DNA of 64,000 nucleotides from Pseudomonas mucoides (GCF_015461845.1 NZ_JACOPW010000001.1:744001-808000), one strand, 5' to 3'; shown: positions 27,164 through 38,490, counted from the first letter of the stretch. The notes: generated by a model from the letters alone, not told the origin. Made by a program: numbers and translations.

Positions 27164-28371
27164 AAGGCCGCCAACCCGCGCGCCAGATCGGCTTGCAGGT
27201 CAGCCACGTCTTCCAGGCCGACCGCAATGCGGATCAGGCTGTCACGAATGCCCGCGGCTTCACGCTCTTGCGGCGCCAGACGGCCGTGGGAGGTGGTGCT
27301 CGGGTGAGTAATGGTGGTCTTGGTATCACCGAGGTTGGCCGTGATCGAAATCAGACGGGTCGCATCGATAAAGCGCCAGGCGCCCTCTTTGCCGCCCTTG
27401 ACCTCAAAGCTGACCACCGCGCCGAAACCTTTCTGCTGACGCTGGGCGAGTTCGTGCTGCGGGTGGCTTTTCAGACCGGCGTAATGGACTTTCTCGATGC
27501 CGTCCTGCTGCTCCAGCCACTCGGCCAGTTCCTGGGCATTGGCGCAATGCGCCTTCATCCGCAGGTTCAGGGTTTCGAGACCCTTGAGGAAGATCCAGGC
27601 ATTGAACGGGCTCAGGGTCGGCCCCGCGGTGCGCAGGAAACCGACCACTTCTTTCATCTGCTCGCTGCGACCAGCCACGACGCCGCCCATGCAACGGCCC
27701 TGGCCGTCGATGAACTTGGTAGCCGAGTGCACGACGATGTCCGCGCCCATCTTCAGCGGTTGCTGCAACGCTGGCGTGCAGAAGCAGTTGTCGACCACCA
27801 GCATCGCGCCTTTGGCGTGAGCGATTTCCGCCAGCGCGGCGATATCCACCAGCTCGGCCAACGGGTTGGATGGCGACTCGACAAACAGCAATTTGGTGTT
27901 GGTCTTGATTGCCGCGCCCCAACCGGACAAATCCGCCAGAGGCACGTAATCGACTTCGATGCCGAAGCGCTTGAAGTACTTTTCGAACAGGCTGATGGTC
28001 GAACCGAACACACTGCGCGAAACCAGCACATGATCACCGGCGCTGCACAGGCTCATCACCACCGCCATGATCGCGGCCATGCCGGTGGCCGTCGCCACGG
28101 CTTGCTCGGCGCTTTCCAGCGCGGCGATGCGCTCTTCGAACGCCCGCACGGTCGGGTTGGTGTAGCGCGAGTAAACGTTGCCCGGCACTTCACCGGCAAA
28201 GCGTGCCGCCGCGTCGGCAGCGGTACGGAAGACGTAGCTGGAAGTGAAGAACATCGGATCACCGTGTTCGCCTTCCGGCGTGCGGTGCTGACCGGCGCGT
28301 ACGGCCAGGGTATCGAACGCTACGCCTTCGAGGTCGCTGTCCAGCCGACCGGCATCCCAATCCTGACTCAT
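27160..28371 (-). CDS. metZ: O-succinylhomoserine sulfhydrylase
   Basis: A 403-residue PLP enzyme of the Cys/Met metabolism family. The PLP lysine is in [12 protein letters not shown] near residue 213, and YSRYTNPT (near residue 65) supplies phosphate-binding residues. In Pseudomonas MetZ makes homocysteine directly from O-succinylhomoserine and sulfide. The position behind purF and cvpA is the same as in other pseudomonads, which supports the name over metB. Confidence 0.94.
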   Translation of the reverse strand: MSQDWDAGRLDSDLEGVAFDTLAVRAGQHRTPEGEHGDPMFFTSSYVFRTAADAAARFAGEVPGNVYSRYTNPTVRAFEERIAALESAEQAVATATGMAAIMAVVMSLCSAGDHVLVSRSVFGSTISLFEKYFKRFGIEVDYVPLADLSGWGAAIKTNTKLLFVESPSNPLAELVDIAALAEIAHAKGAMLVVDNCFCTPALQQPLKMGADIVVHSATKFIDGQGRCMGGVVAGRSEQMKEVVGFLRTAGPTLSPFNAWIFLKGLETLNLRMKAHCANAQELAEWLEQQDGIEKVHYAGLKSHPQHELAQRQQKGFGAVVSFEVKGGKEGAWRFIDATRLISITANLGDTKTTITHPSTTSHGRLAPQEREAAGIRDSLIRIAVGLEDVADLQADLARGLAAL

Positions 28372-28404
28372 GCTCTCACTCCTTGCCTTACTCGTTTAGT
28401 AGAT

Positions 28405-28430
28405 ACAAAACCGGCCCCTCAGGGCCGGTA
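28405..28430 (-). terminator. Terminator after purF
   Basis: Minus strand ACCGGCCC and GGGCCGGT pair around TGAG, followed by TTTGT. It separates the cvpA-purF unit from metZ. Confidence 0.75.
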
Positions 28431-28435
28431 GTTAC

Positions 28436-29941
28436 TCAGTTGTTGTACAGATCAATGATCGCACTGACTGCCTGCGTCTTGACCTTGGAGGCATCGTTAC
28501 GTGCCTGCTCGATCTTGTTCAGGTAAGCCTCGTCGACGTCGCCGGTGACGTATTGGCCATCGAACACTGCGCAATCGAACTTCTCGATCTTGATCTTGCC
28601 GCCACCGACCGCTTCGATCAAGTCAGGCAAGTCCTGATAGATCAACCAGTCAGCGCCGATCAGGTCAGCAACGTCCTGGGTCGAACGGTTGTGGGCGATC
28701 AGCTCGTGAGCGCTCGGCATGTCGATGCCGTAGACGTTCGGGTAACGAACGGCCGGTGCGGCGGAGCAGAAGTAGACGTTTTTGGCGCCGGCTTCGCGAG
28801 CCATCTGGATGATCTGCTTGCACGTCGTGCCGCGAACGATCGAGTCGTCCACCAGCATCACGTTCTTGCCACGGAATTCCAGTTCGATCGCGTTGAGCTT
28901 CTGGCGTACGGATTTTTTCCGTGCAGCCTGGCCCGGCATGATGAAGGTCCGGCCGATGTAGCGGTTCTTCACGAAGCCTTCGCGGAACTTGACGCCCAAG
29001 TGGTTCGCCAGCTCCAGAGCTGCGGTGCGGCTGGTGTCCGGGATCGGGATGACCACGTCGATGTCGTGTTCAGGACGTTCGCGCAGGATCTTCTCGGCGA
29101 GCTTCTCACCCATGCGCAGACGGGCCTTATAGACCGACACGCCGTCGATGATCGAATCCGGACGCGCCAGGTAGACGTGCTCGAAGATGCAAGGGGTCAG
29201 GGACGGGTTGGTCGCGCACTGACGGGTGTGCAGCTTGCCGTCTTCAGTGATGTAGACCGCTTCGCCCGGTGCCAGGTCGCGAATCAGGGTGAAACCGAGC
29301 ACGTCCAGGGAGACGCTTTCGGAGGCAATCATGTACTCGACGCCTTCGTCGGTGTGACGCTGACCGAAGACGATCGGGCGGATGCCGTGCGGGTCACGGA
29401 AACCGACGATGCCGTAACCGGTCACCATCGCCACGACCGCGTAGCCACCAACGCAACGGTTGTGCACGTCAGTCACCGCGGCGAACACGTCTTCTTCGGT
29501 TGGCTGCAACTTGCCGCGCTGGGCCAGCTCGTGAGCGAACACGTTCAGCAGGACTTCCGAGTCGGAGTTGGTGTTGACGTGGCGCAGGTCAGATTCGTAA
29601 ATCTCCTTGGCCAGTTGTTCAACGTTGGTCAGGTTACCGTTGTGCGCCAACGTGATGCCGTAAGGCGAGTTGACGTAGAACGGCTGAGCTTCAGCCGACG
29701 TCGAGCTGCCTGCGGTCGGGTAACGCACATGGCCAATGCCCATGTGGCCGACCAGGCGCTGCATGTGACGCTGATGGAACACGTCACGTACCAGGCCGTT
29801 GTCCTTGCGCAGGAATAACCGGCCATCATGGCTGGTCACGATACCGGCAGCGTCCTGGCCGCGGTGCTGGAGGACGGTTAGCGCGTCATACAGCGCCTGA
29901 TTGACGTTCGACTTACCGACGATACCGACGATGCCACACAT
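28436..29941 (-). CDS. purF: Amidophosphoribosyltransferase
   Basis: A 501-residue enzyme that carries out the first committed step of purine synthesis (PRPP plus glutamine to phosphoribosylamine). The start at 29941 gives MCGIVGIVG, placing the nucleophilic Cys at position 2 as required after Met removal; a start three codons earlier would block this. The C-terminal half has the PRPP loop [13 protein letters not shown] near residue 360. It follows cvpA on the same strand, the usual cvpA-purF pair. Confidence 0.97.
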   Translation of the reverse strand: MCGIVGIVGKSNVNQALYDALTVLQHRGQDAAGIVTSHDGRLFLRKDNGLVRDVFHQRHMQRLVGHMGIGHVRYPTAGSSTSAEAQPFYVNSPYGITLAHNGNLTNVEQLAKEIYESDLRHVNTNSDSEVLLNVFAHELAQRGKLQPTEEDVFAAVTDVHNRCVGGYAVVAMVTGYGIVGFRDPHGIRPIVFGQRHTDEGVEYMIASESVSLDVLGFTLIRDLAPGEAVYITEDGKLHTRQCATNPSLTPCIFEHVYLARPDSIIDGVSVYKARLRMGEKLAEKILRERPEHDIDVVIPIPDTSRTAALELANHLGVKFREGFVKNRYIGRTFIMPGQAARKKSVRQKLNAIELEFRGKNVMLVDDSIVRGTTCKQIIQMAREAGAKNVYFCSAAPAVRYPNVYGIDMPSAHELIAHNRSTQDVADLIGADWLIYQDLPDLIEAVGGGKIKIEKFDCAVFDGQYVTGDVDEAYLNKIEQARNDASKVKTQAVSAIIDLYNN

Positions 29942-29982
29942 GCGACGCAACCCCTACTTAATGGATCTGAACTGAACAACAC

Positions 29983-30543
29983 TCACTGAGGCGTTTTGGC
30001 CATCGGCAAGAGTTGATCCTTGAACGGTATCTCAGCGGGTACGCTGATACCGCTGGCAAGCCACTGACTGCTCCACCCGAGAATCAGGTTTTTGGACCAG
30101 TCTGCGACCAATAGAAATTTTGGCACGAGCTGTGACTCTTTCCACCACCCGTCCTGCTGTACCGGCCCCAGGCTCAACAGCCCGACCGCCACGACCACCA
30201 GCAACACGCCACGCGCGGCGCCGAAGGCCATGCCGAGGAATCGATCGGTCCCGGATAGCCCGGTGACGCGAACCAATTCGCCGATAAGATAATTGATCAT
30301 TGCGCCTACGATTAACGTGGCAACAAACATGATGGCACAGCCCGTGATCACACGAGCCGACGGTGTTTGAATGTATCCGGCGAGGTACTCGGACAATGAA
30401 CCACCGAACATCCAGGCAACAGCTCCTGCGATGATCCAGGTCACCAGCGACAGTGCTTCTTTGACGAAGCCGCGGCTCAGACTGATCAATGCGGAGATGG
30501 CGACGATTGCAACGATCGCCCAGTCAACCCAGGTAAATGGCAC
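29983..30543 (-). CDS. cvpA: CvpA family membrane protein
   Basis: A 186-residue inner-membrane protein with four hydrophobic segments (about residues 7-25, 30-48, 65-85, 105-122) and the family pattern SRGFVKEALSLVTW. It is needed for colicin V production in E. coli and linked to envelope tolerance elsewhere. It heads the purF unit. Confidence 0.94.
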   Translation of the reverse strand: MPFTWVDWAIVAIVAISALISLSRGFVKEALSLVTWIIAGAVAWMFGGSLSEYLAGYIQTPSARVITGCAIMFVATLIVGAMINYLIGELVRVTGLSGTDRFLGMAFGAARGVLLVVVAVGLLSLGPVQQDGWWKESQLVPKFLLVADWSKNLILGWSSQWLASGISVPAEIPFKDQLLPMAKTPQ

Positions 30544-30660
30544 AGTGCAGCCTACAGACGGATAAGGCGGCGCATTTTAGCAGAGCGCATGGCTATCGGT
30601 AAGCTGCGATTGTCAGTGCTTTTCAAATCGGGGCGATAGTTTTAAACCGCACCCAACCCT

Positions 30661-30799
30661 GGAGCAGCTGGCGAAGCCTGCGTTCGGGTGCGCAGCCGCC
30701 GTAAAATCAGGTAATTGGGTGTGTCAGACAAACCGCGGAGGCAGGGATTACGGCCGCTTCGCCGCCAGACGCTGCCTCGCGGGCTCGACAGCTGCTACA
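30661..30799. repeat. Palindromic repeat, family B (cvpA / SPOR gap)
   Basis: The arms GCAGCTGGCGAAGCCTGCG, with CGGGTGCGCAGCCGCCG, and on the far side CGAC-AGCTGCTACA resemble the copies at 39646-39780 and 54022-54133. Together they form a second intergenic repeat family with the core CTGCCGAAGGCTGCG. Confidence 0.6.
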
Positions 30800-30817
30800 C
30801 AGATTAAGGTGTCGGTT

Positions 30818-31471
30818 TTAGCCGCGCTCTGGCTGGAATCGCACGACAAAGCCCTTGAGCTTCTTCTGGCGGTCCAGCAAATCACGCAGACGGTCGGCTT
30901 CGGCGCGCTCGATCAGCGGCCCGACAAACACTCTGTTTTTACCGTCAGAGGATCGAATGTAAGCATTGTAGCCCTGACTGCGCAGGTCTTTCTGCAGGCT
31001 TTCGGCGTTTTCTCGGCTCGACAGACTGGCCACTTGCACCGACCAGCTGACCGACAGGCCATTGGCATCGATGCGACTTTGAGTGATATCCGGTTTAGTC
31101 GGCGCTGCCGCGATCGGCTGGGCCGGTGGCGTCGTAGCCTTGGCGGCTGGCGCAGGCGCGACCGGTTTGGCAGCAGGCGCCGGGGCTACAGGGACCGCCG
31201 GCGCAATCGGTGCCGTCGGCGCCTCTTGCTGAGCGATTTCATCATCGCTCGGCACCGGCTCTTGAGGCAGCGCTTGCGGCTCAGGCACCACGACTGGCTC
31301 GACCTGCACTTGCGGCACCGCCGGGGCATGCGGCGCAGTGGGGGCGTCGACCACCACCTGACGCTGCTCATCCTGACGGGAAAACAGCATCGGCAGGAAA
31401 ATTACCGCCAGCGCCACCAGCACCAGCGCGCCAACCATGCGTTGTTTGTAGGCCTTATCCAGCAATGCCAT
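30818..31471 (-). CDS. SPOR domain protein (DedD-like)
   Basis: A 217-residue bitopic protein. Start [20 protein letters not shown] with one membrane helix (about residues 12-29), then a long Pro/Ala/Val-rich periplasmic linker (about 40-135), and a SPOR domain (about 145-215) with WSVQVASLSSRENAESLQK and RVFVGPLIERAEAD. The SPOR domain targets septal peptidoglycan; E. coli DedD has the same layout. The ATG at 31471 lies inside folC (17-base overlap), which suggests coupled translation. Confidence 0.88.
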   Translation of the reverse strand: MALLDKAYKQRMVGALVLVALAVIFLPMLFSRQDEQRQVVVDAPTAPHAPAVPQVQVEPVVVPEPQALPQEPVPSDDEIAQQEAPTAPIAPAVPVAPAPAAKPVAPAPAAKATTPPAQPIAAAPTKPDITQSRIDANGLSVSWSVQVASLSSRENAESLQKDLRSQGYNAYIRSSDGKNRVFVGPLIERAEADRLRDLLDRQKKLKGFVVRFQPERG

Positions 31472-32762
31472 TTGCCGCTTCCTCCGTGGAGCGCCGGGCC
31501 AGCCATTCGAGGGCCTCGGCGACACAATAAAATGATCCGAACAGCAGAATCTCGTCGTCGCTCGTCGCCAGCGCGCTCTGCCCTTCCAGGGCGGCCGCCA
31601 CGCTGCCATAGGACGTTACCGACGCACCAACGTTCTGCAACGCTGCCTGCAAATCGGCAACCGGTCGCGCTCGCGGGGAATCCAGCGGCGCAACGGCCCA
31701 GTGCTGGACACTAGCATTCAATTCACCGACAACACCATCCAGATCCTTGTCAGCCAGCAAACCGAACACCGCCAGACGCTTGCCGACCGGTGGACGGCTG
31801 GTCAGACGCCGCGCCAGATATTCGGCGGCATGCGGGTTATGCCCCACATCCAGCAGCAGGTTCAAACGCTTGCCCTGCCAGTCGAACTGACGGCGGTCGA
31901 GACGACCCACCACCCGCGTCGCTTTCAGCGCATCAATAATCTGTGAATCTACCCACGGCAAACCGAGCAGCAGATAGGCCTGCAACGCCAACGCCGCGTT
32001 TTCCATTGGCAGATCAAGCAACGGCAGATCGCGCAGTTCGACCGCACACCCTTGAGCATCCAGGCCGCGCCATTGCCAGTTGTGATCGGTGATGCCGAGG
32101 TCAAAATCGCGCCCACGCAGGAAAAACGGGCAATTGAGCTCGCGCGCCTTATCCAGCAGAGGTTGTGGAGGATTCAGATCGCCACAGAGCGCAGGCGCAC
32201 CCTGACGGAAAATGCCGGCCTTCTCAAAGGCCACGGACTCACGGGTATCACCCAGATAGTCCGCATGGTCGACGCCGATGCTGGTGACCAGCGCCATGTC
32301 GGCATCAACCACGTTGACCGTGTCCAGACGCCCGCCCAGACCGACTTCCAGCACCACCGCATCAAGCCCGGCCTGTTGAAACAGCCAGAATGCCGCCAGG
32401 GTGCCCATTTCGAAGTACGTCAGAGAGGTGTCGCCACGACCGGCTTCGACAGCCGCAAAGGCTTCGCACAGCTCGGCGTCAGTGGCTTCGACGCCATTGA
32501 CCTGCACCCGCTCGTTGTAGCGCAGCAGGTGCGGAGAATTGTAGACACCCACATTCAGGCCTTGCGCCCGTAGCAATGAAGCCACGAATGCGCAGGTAGA
32601 ACCCTTGCCGTTGGTGCCGGTGACCGTGATCACCCGCGGCGCCGGCTTGCCCAGCCCCATGCGGGACGCTACCTGCTGCGAGCGCTCCAGCCCCATGTCG
32701 ATGGCCGAAGGGTGCAATTGCTCAAGGTAGGCGAGCCACTCGCCAAGGGTACGCTCGGTCAT
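31455..32762 (-). CDS. folC: Bifunctional folylpolyglutamate / dihydrofolate synthase
   Basis: A 435-residue Mur-ligase-like enzyme that makes dihydrofolate and adds glutamates to folates. The ATP loop [13 protein letters not shown] is near residues 47-59, and the second domain has DVGHNPHAA. It overlaps accD by four bases upstream and the SPOR gene downstream, as in the accD-folC-dedD cluster of many gammaproteobacteria. Confidence 0.96.
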   Translation of the reverse strand: MTERTLGEWLAYLEQLHPSAIDMGLERSQQVASRMGLGKPAPRVITVTGTNGKGSTCAFVASLLRAQGLNVGVYNSPHLLRYNERVQVNGVEATDAELCEAFAAVEAGRGDTSLTYFEMGTLAAFWLFQQAGLDAVVLEVGLGGRLDTVNVVDADMALVTSIGVDHADYLGDTRESVAFEKAGIFRQGAPALCGDLNPPQPLLDKARELNCPFFLRGRDFDLGITDHNWQWRGLDAQGCAVELRDLPLLDLPMENAALALQAYLLLGLPWVDSQIIDALKATRVVGRLDRRQFDWQGKRLNLLLDVGHNPHAAEYLARRLTSRPPVGKRLAVFGLLADKDLDGVVGELNASVQHWAVAPLDSPRARPVADLQAALQNVGASVTSYGSVAAALEGQSALATSDDEILLFGSFYCVAEALEWLARRSTEEAANGIAG

Positions 32763-33679
32763 ATGTTCGCAGGTACCGGCGGTACAACGATCGGCTCGAT
32801 TGGCGCAGCGACGAATTTCGGCGTCGGCAGGCCCATCATTTGTGCCAGCAGGTTACCCAGGCGCGGACGCAGTTCCTGACGGTGAATGATCATGTCGATG
32901 GCGCCGTGCTCCAGCAGGAATTCGCTGCGCTGGAAGCCTTCCGGCAGCTTTTCACGCACGGTTTGCTCGATCACGCGCGGACCGGCAAAGCCGATCAGGG
33001 CTTTCGGCTCACCGACGATCACGTCGCCAAGCATCGCCAGACTAGCGGAAACACCGCCGTAGACCGGGTCAGTCAGTACGGAGATGAACGGAATGCCTTC
33101 TTCACGCAGACGCGCCAGTACCGCCGAGGTCTTGGCCATTTGCATCAGGGAGATCAGGGCTTCCTGCATCCGCGCACCACCGGAAGCGGCGAAGCAGATC
33201 ATCGGACATTTGTTTTCCAGGGCGTAGTTGGCGGCGCGAACAAAACGCTCACCGACGATGGCACCCATCGAACCACCCATGAAGGAAAATTCGAATGCCG
33301 ACACGACAACCGGCATGCCCAGCAAGGTGCCGCTCATGGAGATCAGTGCGTCTTTTTCGCCCGTCTGCTTCTGGGCGGCGGTCAGGCGATCCTTGTACTT
33401 CTTGCCGTCGCGGAATTTCAGACGATCAACCGGCTCCAGGTCAGCACCCAGTTCGGCACGGCCTTCAGCGTCGAGGAAGATATCAATGCGGGCGCGGGCG
33501 CCGATACGCATGTGGTGGTTGCACTTGGGGCAAACGTCCAGGGTCTTTTCCAGCTCCGGACGATACAGCACAGCCTCGCAAGACGGGCATTTGTGCCACA
33601 GACCTTCAGGCACCGAGCTCTTCTTGACCTCGGAACGCATGATCGAAGGGATCAGTTTGTCTACTAACCAGTTGCTCAT
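32759..33679 (-). CDS. accD: Acetyl-CoA carboxylase carboxyltransferase subunit beta
   Basis: A 306-residue subunit. The N-terminal zinc finger CPSCEAVLY...CPKCNHH (Cys ligands near residues 32, 35, 51, 54) is followed by the crotonase-like carboxyltransferase domain with [14 protein letters not shown] and the oxyanion-hole glycines. With AccA it transfers CO2 from biotin to acetyl-CoA to start fatty acid synthesis. Confidence 0.97.
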   Translation of the reverse strand: MSNWLVDKLIPSIMRSEVKKSSVPEGLWHKCPSCEAVLYRPELEKTLDVCPKCNHHMRIGARARIDIFLDAEGRAELGADLEPVDRLKFRDGKKYKDRLTAAQKQTGEKDALISMSGTLLGMPVVVSAFEFSFMGGSMGAIVGERFVRAANYALENKCPMICFAASGGARMQEALISLMQMAKTSAVLARLREEGIPFISVLTDPVYGGVSASLAMLGDVIVGEPKALIGFAGPRVIEQTVREKLPEGFQRSEFLLEHGAIDMIIHRQELRPRLGNLLAQMMGLPTPKFVAAPIEPIVVPPVPANI

Positions 33680-33890
33680 GCTTTCTTTCTCCAGTACCGG
33701 CGGCCCGAACGCTCTGGTTCGCAGCCCCGCGTATGCCCTTGAGCTAAATTCATGTGTGTGTGGCGATGGTCGGTGGATGGCCGGGTCAGCGAAACGCGAC
33801 CTGCGTACAACCCATCAACCCTCAGCCGTGCCTGCTTTGTGCAGCGCAGTGCATTTTGGGACGGCGGCAGTCTGCCAGCCGTCACATCCT

Positions 33891-34514
33891 CTATGTACTA
33901 CCGCGTACCGCTTTGATGAACGCCTGAATCTTTGCGTGATCCTTGATGCCCTTGCTCGCCTCTACTCCACCGCTGACGTCCACCGCATAAGGCCGGACCC
34001 GGGCAATCGCCCCGGCGACGTTATCCGGGGTCAGACCGCCCGCCAGAATGATCGGCTTGTTCAAGCCTTGCGGTATCAGAGACCAGTCGAATGCTTCACC
34101 GGTTCCGCCCGGCACGCCTTCAACGTAGGCGTCGAGCAGGATTCCGCTCGCACTGGGGAATGCATCGCAGGCTGCCGCGATGTCGTCTCCGGCCTTGACC
34201 CGCAGCGCCTTGATGTACGGACGGTGCCAGCCTTCGCAATCGGCGGCCGTTTCGTCACCATGGAACTGCAACAGGTCCAGCGGTACGGCATCGAGTAATT
34301 CGCCCAGTTCGCAGCGGCTGGCATTGACGAACAACCCCACGGTGGTGACGAACGGCGGCAGCGCCTTGATGATGTCGCGCGCCTGCTGGAACGTCACGGC
34401 CCGCGGGCTTTTGGCGTAGAACACAAATCCGATGGCATCGGCCCCGGCCTCGACCGCCGCCAACGCATCTTCTATGCGGGTAATCCCGCAAATCTTGCTG
34501 CGAACGGCTGACAT
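33891..34514 (-). CDS. trpF: Phosphoribosylanthranilate isomerase
   Basis: A 207-residue TIM-barrel enzyme of tryptophan synthesis. The N-terminal [11 protein letters not shown] holds the catalytic Cys, and [14 protein letters not shown] forms the phosphate loop near residues 178-191, with the catalytic Asp in LLDAYV. It is separated from trpA and trpB, as in other pseudomonads. The 211-base gap to accD shows no gene. Confidence 0.96.
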   Translation of the reverse strand: MSAVRSKICGITRIEDALAAVEAGADAIGFVFYAKSPRAVTFQQARDIIKALPPFVTTVGLFVNASRCELGELLDAVPLDLLQFHGDETAADCEGWHRPYIKALRVKAGDDIAAACDAFPSASGILLDAYVEGVPGGTGEAFDWSLIPQGLNKPIILAGGLTPDNVAGAIARVRPYAVDVSGGVEASKGIKDHAKIQAFIKAVRGST

Positions 34515-34577
34515 GTCGATAAATCCTCAGGGCAATTCCGGGAAAGTCCCGGATGGTAACAAATGCGTTCGAGGGCG

Positions 34578-35432
34578 TCAGCCGTCAAGTTCCGTGAAAC
34601 CGGTCAGGAAGTGTGGGCCGATGTAACGCTCGGGCAATTCGAACTCGTCGCGGTACTCGACCTGCACCAGATACAGGCCAAACGGATGTGCGGTGACCCC
34701 GCCAGATCGGCGAATGCGGCTTTCCAGCACTTCCTTCATCCACTCCACCGGGCGCTCGCCGGCACCGATGGTCATCAGCACGCCGGCAATGTTGCGCACC
34801 ATGTGGTGCAGGAACGCGCTGGCACGGATATCCAGCACAATCATCTTGCCGTGACGGGTGACGCGCAGGTGATGCAATTCCTTGATCGGCGATTTGGCCT
34901 GGCACTGACCGGCGCGGAACGCACTGAAATCATGGGTGCCGACCAGGTACTGCGCGGCCTCGGCCATGCGCTGGACGTCCAGCGGACGGTGGTTCCAGGT
35001 GATTTCTTCGTTGAGGTGCGCCGGGCGGATCTGATCGTTGTAGATCACGTAGCGGTAACGCCGGGCAATGGCCTTGAACCGCGCATGGAAATGCGCCGGC
35101 ATGACCTTGGCCCAACTGACGCTGACGTCGTGGGGCAAATTGATGTTGGCGCCCATGACCCAGGCCTTCATCGACCGCTCGACCTGGGTATCGAAATGCA
35201 CCACCTGACCACAGGCATGCACGCCTGCGTCCGTTCTCCCGGCGCACAGCAGCGACACCGGTGAGTCGGCGACTTTGGACAAGGCTTTCTCAAGGGTTTC
35301 CTGCACCGTGAGCACACCGGAGGCCTGGCGCTGCCAGCCGCGATAACGCGAGCCTTTGTATTCAACGCCCAATGCGATCCGGTAAAAGCCGTCGGCCGCC
35401 ATTTCCGCAGCCGGATTATCTATATTTGCCAA
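34578..35432 (-). CDS. truA: tRNA pseudouridine(38-40) synthase
   Basis: A 284-residue enzyme that makes pseudouridine in the anticodon arm. The catalytic Asp is in CAGRTDAGVHACGQVVHF near residue 71. The start is uncertain: the longest frame begins with TTG at 35432 (no clear ribosome site), while ATG at 35402 gives MAADGFYRIALGVEYKG, which already includes the whole fold. It lies 63 bases upstream of trpF, with which it is probably co-transcribed. Confidence 0.93.
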   Translation of the reverse strand: MANIDNPAAEMAADGFYRIALGVEYKGSRYRGWQRQASGVLTVQETLEKALSKVADSPVSLLCAGRTDAGVHACGQVVHFDTQVERSMKAWVMGANINLPHDVSVSWAKVMPAHFHARFKAIARRYRYVIYNDQIRPAHLNEEITWNHRPLDVQRMAEAAQYLVGTHDFSAFRAGQCQAKSPIKELHHLRVTRHGKMIVLDIRASAFLHHMVRNIAGVLMTIGAGERPVEWMKEVLESRIRRSGGVTAHPFGLYLVQVEYRDEFELPERYIGPHFLTGFTELDG

Positions 35433-35529
35433 GGGGTACAGCCTGCTGATCTACGCAAAGGCGGGCATTATAAGGCCGCCGGACCGAGACGCCAGAGTGG
35501 CTTCAGCATCGGCGGCGAATGTCAGGGTC

Positions 35530-35600
35530 TCATTGCGAGCAAGCTCGCTCACACAGGGGGTCTGTGAACAGCGCAAATCCACTGTGGGAGCGAGCTTGCA
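35530..35600. repeat. REP-type inverted pair, family A
   Basis: TTGCGAGCAAGCTCGCTC and its rough reverse partner GGGAGCGAGCTTGCA face each other across about 35 bases in the fimV-truA gap. This is the common Pseudomonas REP/REPIN form. Confidence 0.8.
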
Positions 35601-35659
35601 CCGGGCGGCGTTCCGACGATAGCAAAAGACCAGACACCCACTTGCTCCCCACTCAAACA

Positions 35660-35689
35660 AAAACGGCAACCTCAATGGGCTGCCGTTTT
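35660..35689 (-). terminator. Terminator after fimV
   Basis: TAAAACGGCA on the minus strand pairs with TGCCGTTTTT-type sequence around GCCCATTGAGGT; a T-run follows on the minus strand. Confidence 0.8.
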
Positions 35690-35709
35690 ATTGACTGCTG
35701 ACGGGTCAC

Positions 35710-38349
35710 TCAAACCAGACGCGAAAGCATTTCCTTGGCTTCGCTCTTCTGCCCGGCATCACCCTCGGTCACCACCTCATTGAGGATGTCCCGAGCACCA
35801 TCGTTGTCGCCCATGTCGATGTAGGCCTGGGCCAGATCGAGTTTGGTAGCGACTTCATCCGTACCGGAGAGGAAGTCGAAGTCCGGCTCATCCGCCGCCG
35901 ACGCCAGGGCATCTTCTGCGGTGAAGCGCGGCTCGCCAATGCTCTGGGACAGACGATCCAGTTCGGCGTTGACGTCATCCAGTTCTGCTTCAAAGTCATC
36001 CGGAACATCAGCGATGGCAGGCTTGGCCGGAGCCGCGTCCATTTCATCCGCCAGCGACAGGTCAAAATCGGCAGGTAATTCCAGATCGTCCTGAGGCGCT
36101 TCAGGCACGACCGGAAAGTCTTTCACGCCTTCGTCCAGGTCCAGCAGGAAGCCGTCTTCAACGAGCATGGCCGGCGTCGGGTCTGCACCCAGGTCCATGT
36201 CCAGATCGAAGTCCGACAGGTCGTCGAGGTTGTCCTTGATGTCGGTTTGCTGCTGCAGCACCGATTCAAAGCTCAAATCGTCATCCAGCGGGAATTCGTC
36301 CAGCTCGGTCGACACGCCTGCCTCAGGCGCAACCACAGCCGGGGAAGCGGCTTCCAGGTCGTCCAGGCTCAGGTCGAACGCGCTGTCGAAGTCGTCATCG
36401 GCTGCGGCTGCCGGCGCTTGCGGCTCGTCCAACAGCAGGTCCTTGACGTACTGCGCATCCAGTTCCGCAGCGATGGCGGCCGCAGCCAGGCCACTGGCGG
36501 CAACCACGGCCATGGCCGGGAAACGGGTCTTGAGTTTTTCGACTTGGGCGAAGTTATCGCCGTTAGCGACCAGTTGGCGCTCCTGGCCCACAAACGCATC
36601 ACGGTCGCCTTGCTGACCGTACACTTCCATCAGCTTCAAACGCAGGTCACTGCGCTGCGGCTCTTGCTTGATACCGTCTTCCAGCAACGCGGCAGCCTGG
36701 TTCAGACGACCCGCAGCAATGTGCGACTGCGCCTTGGTCAGCACGTCGTCATCACGCTCGCCAGCCGGCGACACCAGAGGTGCTGCAATCGGCGTAGTCA
36801 TCACAACCGGTGCAGGCGCTGGCTTAGGAGCAGGTGCAGGTGCAGGTGCAGGAGCCGGTGCAGGCGTCGGCGCAGTGGCGAGCTTCACGCTAGGCGGCGG
36901 CACTTCCAGGCCTTCGAAGCTGCTTTCCGGCAGGTCGTTGTCGAAGGACATGTTCTGTTCTTCAGACAACGCACGGGCCATGCGCAGATGTTTCTCGGCT
37001 TCTTGCTGGGCTTTGCGGCGACGCGCCAGCAACAGCAGCAAGAGTGCCAACACCACCGCACCGCCACCGATCAGGCCCAGCAGGATCGGATTGGTCAGTA
37101 GTTCGTTGAACTTCTGGTCGTCGGAGACCGCTGGTGTCGGCTCGATTGCCGGCTCGGCAGGTGCCGGTGTCACTTCAGGGGCCGCCGCCGGAGCCGGCGC
37201 CACCTCAGCCGGTGCCGGCGCAGGGTTGGCTGCCAACTCAGCCGACATGGCCGGAGCGGTCTCAGTCGCAGCAGCAGGTGCACCCGCCGCGCCTTCTGCC
37301 TGCATCCTGGCCAGCTGATTGTTCTTCAGTTCGATCAGTTTTTGCAGCTTGTCCAACTGGCTTTGCAGATCGGTCATGCGACTTTTCAGTTCAGCGTTGT
37401 CACGACGGGTCGTGTCGAGGCTTTCCTGGGTCACAGCCAATTTGTTGCTCAGGTTCTTGGCATCGCCCGCGACACCTTTACCACCGGCCTTGCCGGATTC
37501 GGCAGAGACCAGGCTCAGCTTGTCCTTGGCAGGTTCTGCACTACCGGCGTCAGCACGACCGCGCTTGGTGGCATCGAGTTGTTGCTGCCCGGTGCCGGGT
37601 TTCGCCACATAACGACGCCCCTGGCGCCACGCAGTGTTCTGCGCGGCCACTTCAGCGATTGCCTTGGGTTGCGGCAGCGTGGTGGCTTGCGCCTGATCCG
37701 GCATGCGCAGCACCTGGCCGGTTTTCAGCCGGTTGATGTTGCCGTCGATAAAGGCATCCGGGTTCAGTGCCTGAATGGCCAGCATGGTTTGCTGAACCGA
37801 ACCACCGTTACGCGCCTTCGCAGCGATTTCCCACAGGGTATCGCGCGGGGTGGTGGTGTATTGAGCCGGTTTGCTGGCACCCGTCACCGGCGCAGTAACG
37901 TTTGAAGTTGGCGCTGACTGCGCAGCCGCTTCAGCGGTCTGCGGCGAGAATTTGGACGGATCGAGCAGTACGCTGTAATCACGCAGCAGGCGACCGTTAG
38001 GCCACATGACCTGAACCAGGAATTTCACCATCGGTTCAGACAGGGGCTTGCTGGAAGTCACACGCAGGATGCTTTTACCGCTGGCGTTAAGCACAGGGGT
38101 GAAGGTCAGGTCATTGAGAAAGGCCTGACGGTCGACACCGGCCTTGGCGAAATCTTCAGGCGAGGCCAGGCTCGGCACCACTTCGGCGGCCGTAAGATCC
38201 TTGACGTCGAGCAGCTCGATTTCCGCCACCAGGGGTTGGTTCAGCGTCGACTTCAGGGTCAGTTCCCCGAGCCCGAGGGCATGCGCCATACCGGATGACA
38301 GCGCCGAGGCGGCCGCAATTGCTAACACCAGTTTGCGAACTTGAACCAT
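35710..38349 (-). CDS. fimV: Pilus assembly / polar hub protein FimV
   Basis: An 879-residue protein. Signal peptide at residues 1-24, conserved FimV N-terminal domain (LGLGELTLKSTLNQPL), a LysM peptidoglycan-binding domain at about 160-215 (DTLWEIAAKARNGG), and a coiled coil near 300-345 rich in Gln/Leu. A Pro/Ala linker leads to one membrane helix near 425-445. The cytoplasmic part is very acidic and has TPR-like repeats, ending in the FimV C-terminal motif LAQAYIDMGDNDGARDILNEV. FimV organises the pole for type IV pili, twitching and c-di-GMP/cAMP signalling in P. aeruginosa. Confidence 0.95.
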   Translation of the reverse strand: MVQVRKLVLAIAAASALSSGMAHALGLGELTLKSTLNQPLVAEIELLDVKDLTAAEVVPSLASPEDFAKAGVDRQAFLNDLTFTPVLNASGKSILRVTSSKPLSEPMVKFLVQVMWPNGRLLRDYSVLLDPSKFSPQTAEAAAQSAPTSNVTAPVTGASKPAQYTTTPRDTLWEIAAKARNGGSVQQTMLAIQALNPDAFIDGNINRLKTGQVLRMPDQAQATTLPQPKAIAEVAAQNTAWRQGRRYVAKPGTGQQQLDATKRGRADAGSAEPAKDKLSLVSAESGKAGGKGVAGDAKNLSNKLAVTQESLDTTRRDNAELKSRMTDLQSQLDKLQKLIELKNNQLARMQAEGAAGAPAAATETAPAMSAELAANPAPAPAEVAPAPAAAPEVTPAPAEPAIEPTPAVSDDQKFNELLTNPILLGLIGGGAVVLALLLLLLARRRKAQQEAEKHLRMARALSEEQNMSFDNDLPESSFEGLEVPPPSVKLATAPTPAPAPAPAPAPAPKPAPAPVVMTTPIAAPLVSPAGERDDDVLTKAQSHIAAGRLNQAAALLEDGIKQEPQRSDLRLKLMEVYGQQGDRDAFVGQERQLVANGDNFAQVEKLKTRFPAMAVVAASGLAAAAIAAELDAQYVKDLLLDEPQAPAAAADDDFDSAFDLSLDDLEAASPAVVAPEAGVSTELDEFPLDDDLSFESVLQQQTDIKDNLDDLSDFDLDMDLGADPTPAMLVEDGFLLDLDEGVKDFPVVPEAPQDDLELPADFDLSLADEMDAAPAKPAIADVPDDFEAELDDVNAELDRLSQSIGEPRFTAEDALASAADEPDFDFLSGTDEVATKLDLAQAYIDMGDNDGARDILNEVVTEGDAGQKSEAKEMLSRLV

Positions 38350-38469
38350 AGCCTCATCCTTTGTTTGAACATTCCTCGGCCAGCGAGAAGGTATTGATAG
38401 TCGCTGCCGTAAGGCATTGCGCGCGGCGTCGAAGTGTCATCGCGCGCGATCATTTCTTGCCTGCCCCGC

Positions 38470-38490
38470 AAAGCCCCATCGAGGGGCTTT
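38470..38490 (-). terminator. Terminator after the asd-like gene
   Basis: AAAGCCCC (38470-38477) pairs with GGGGCTTT (38483-38490). It lies between the asd-like stop and fimV on the minus strand. Confidence 0.7.
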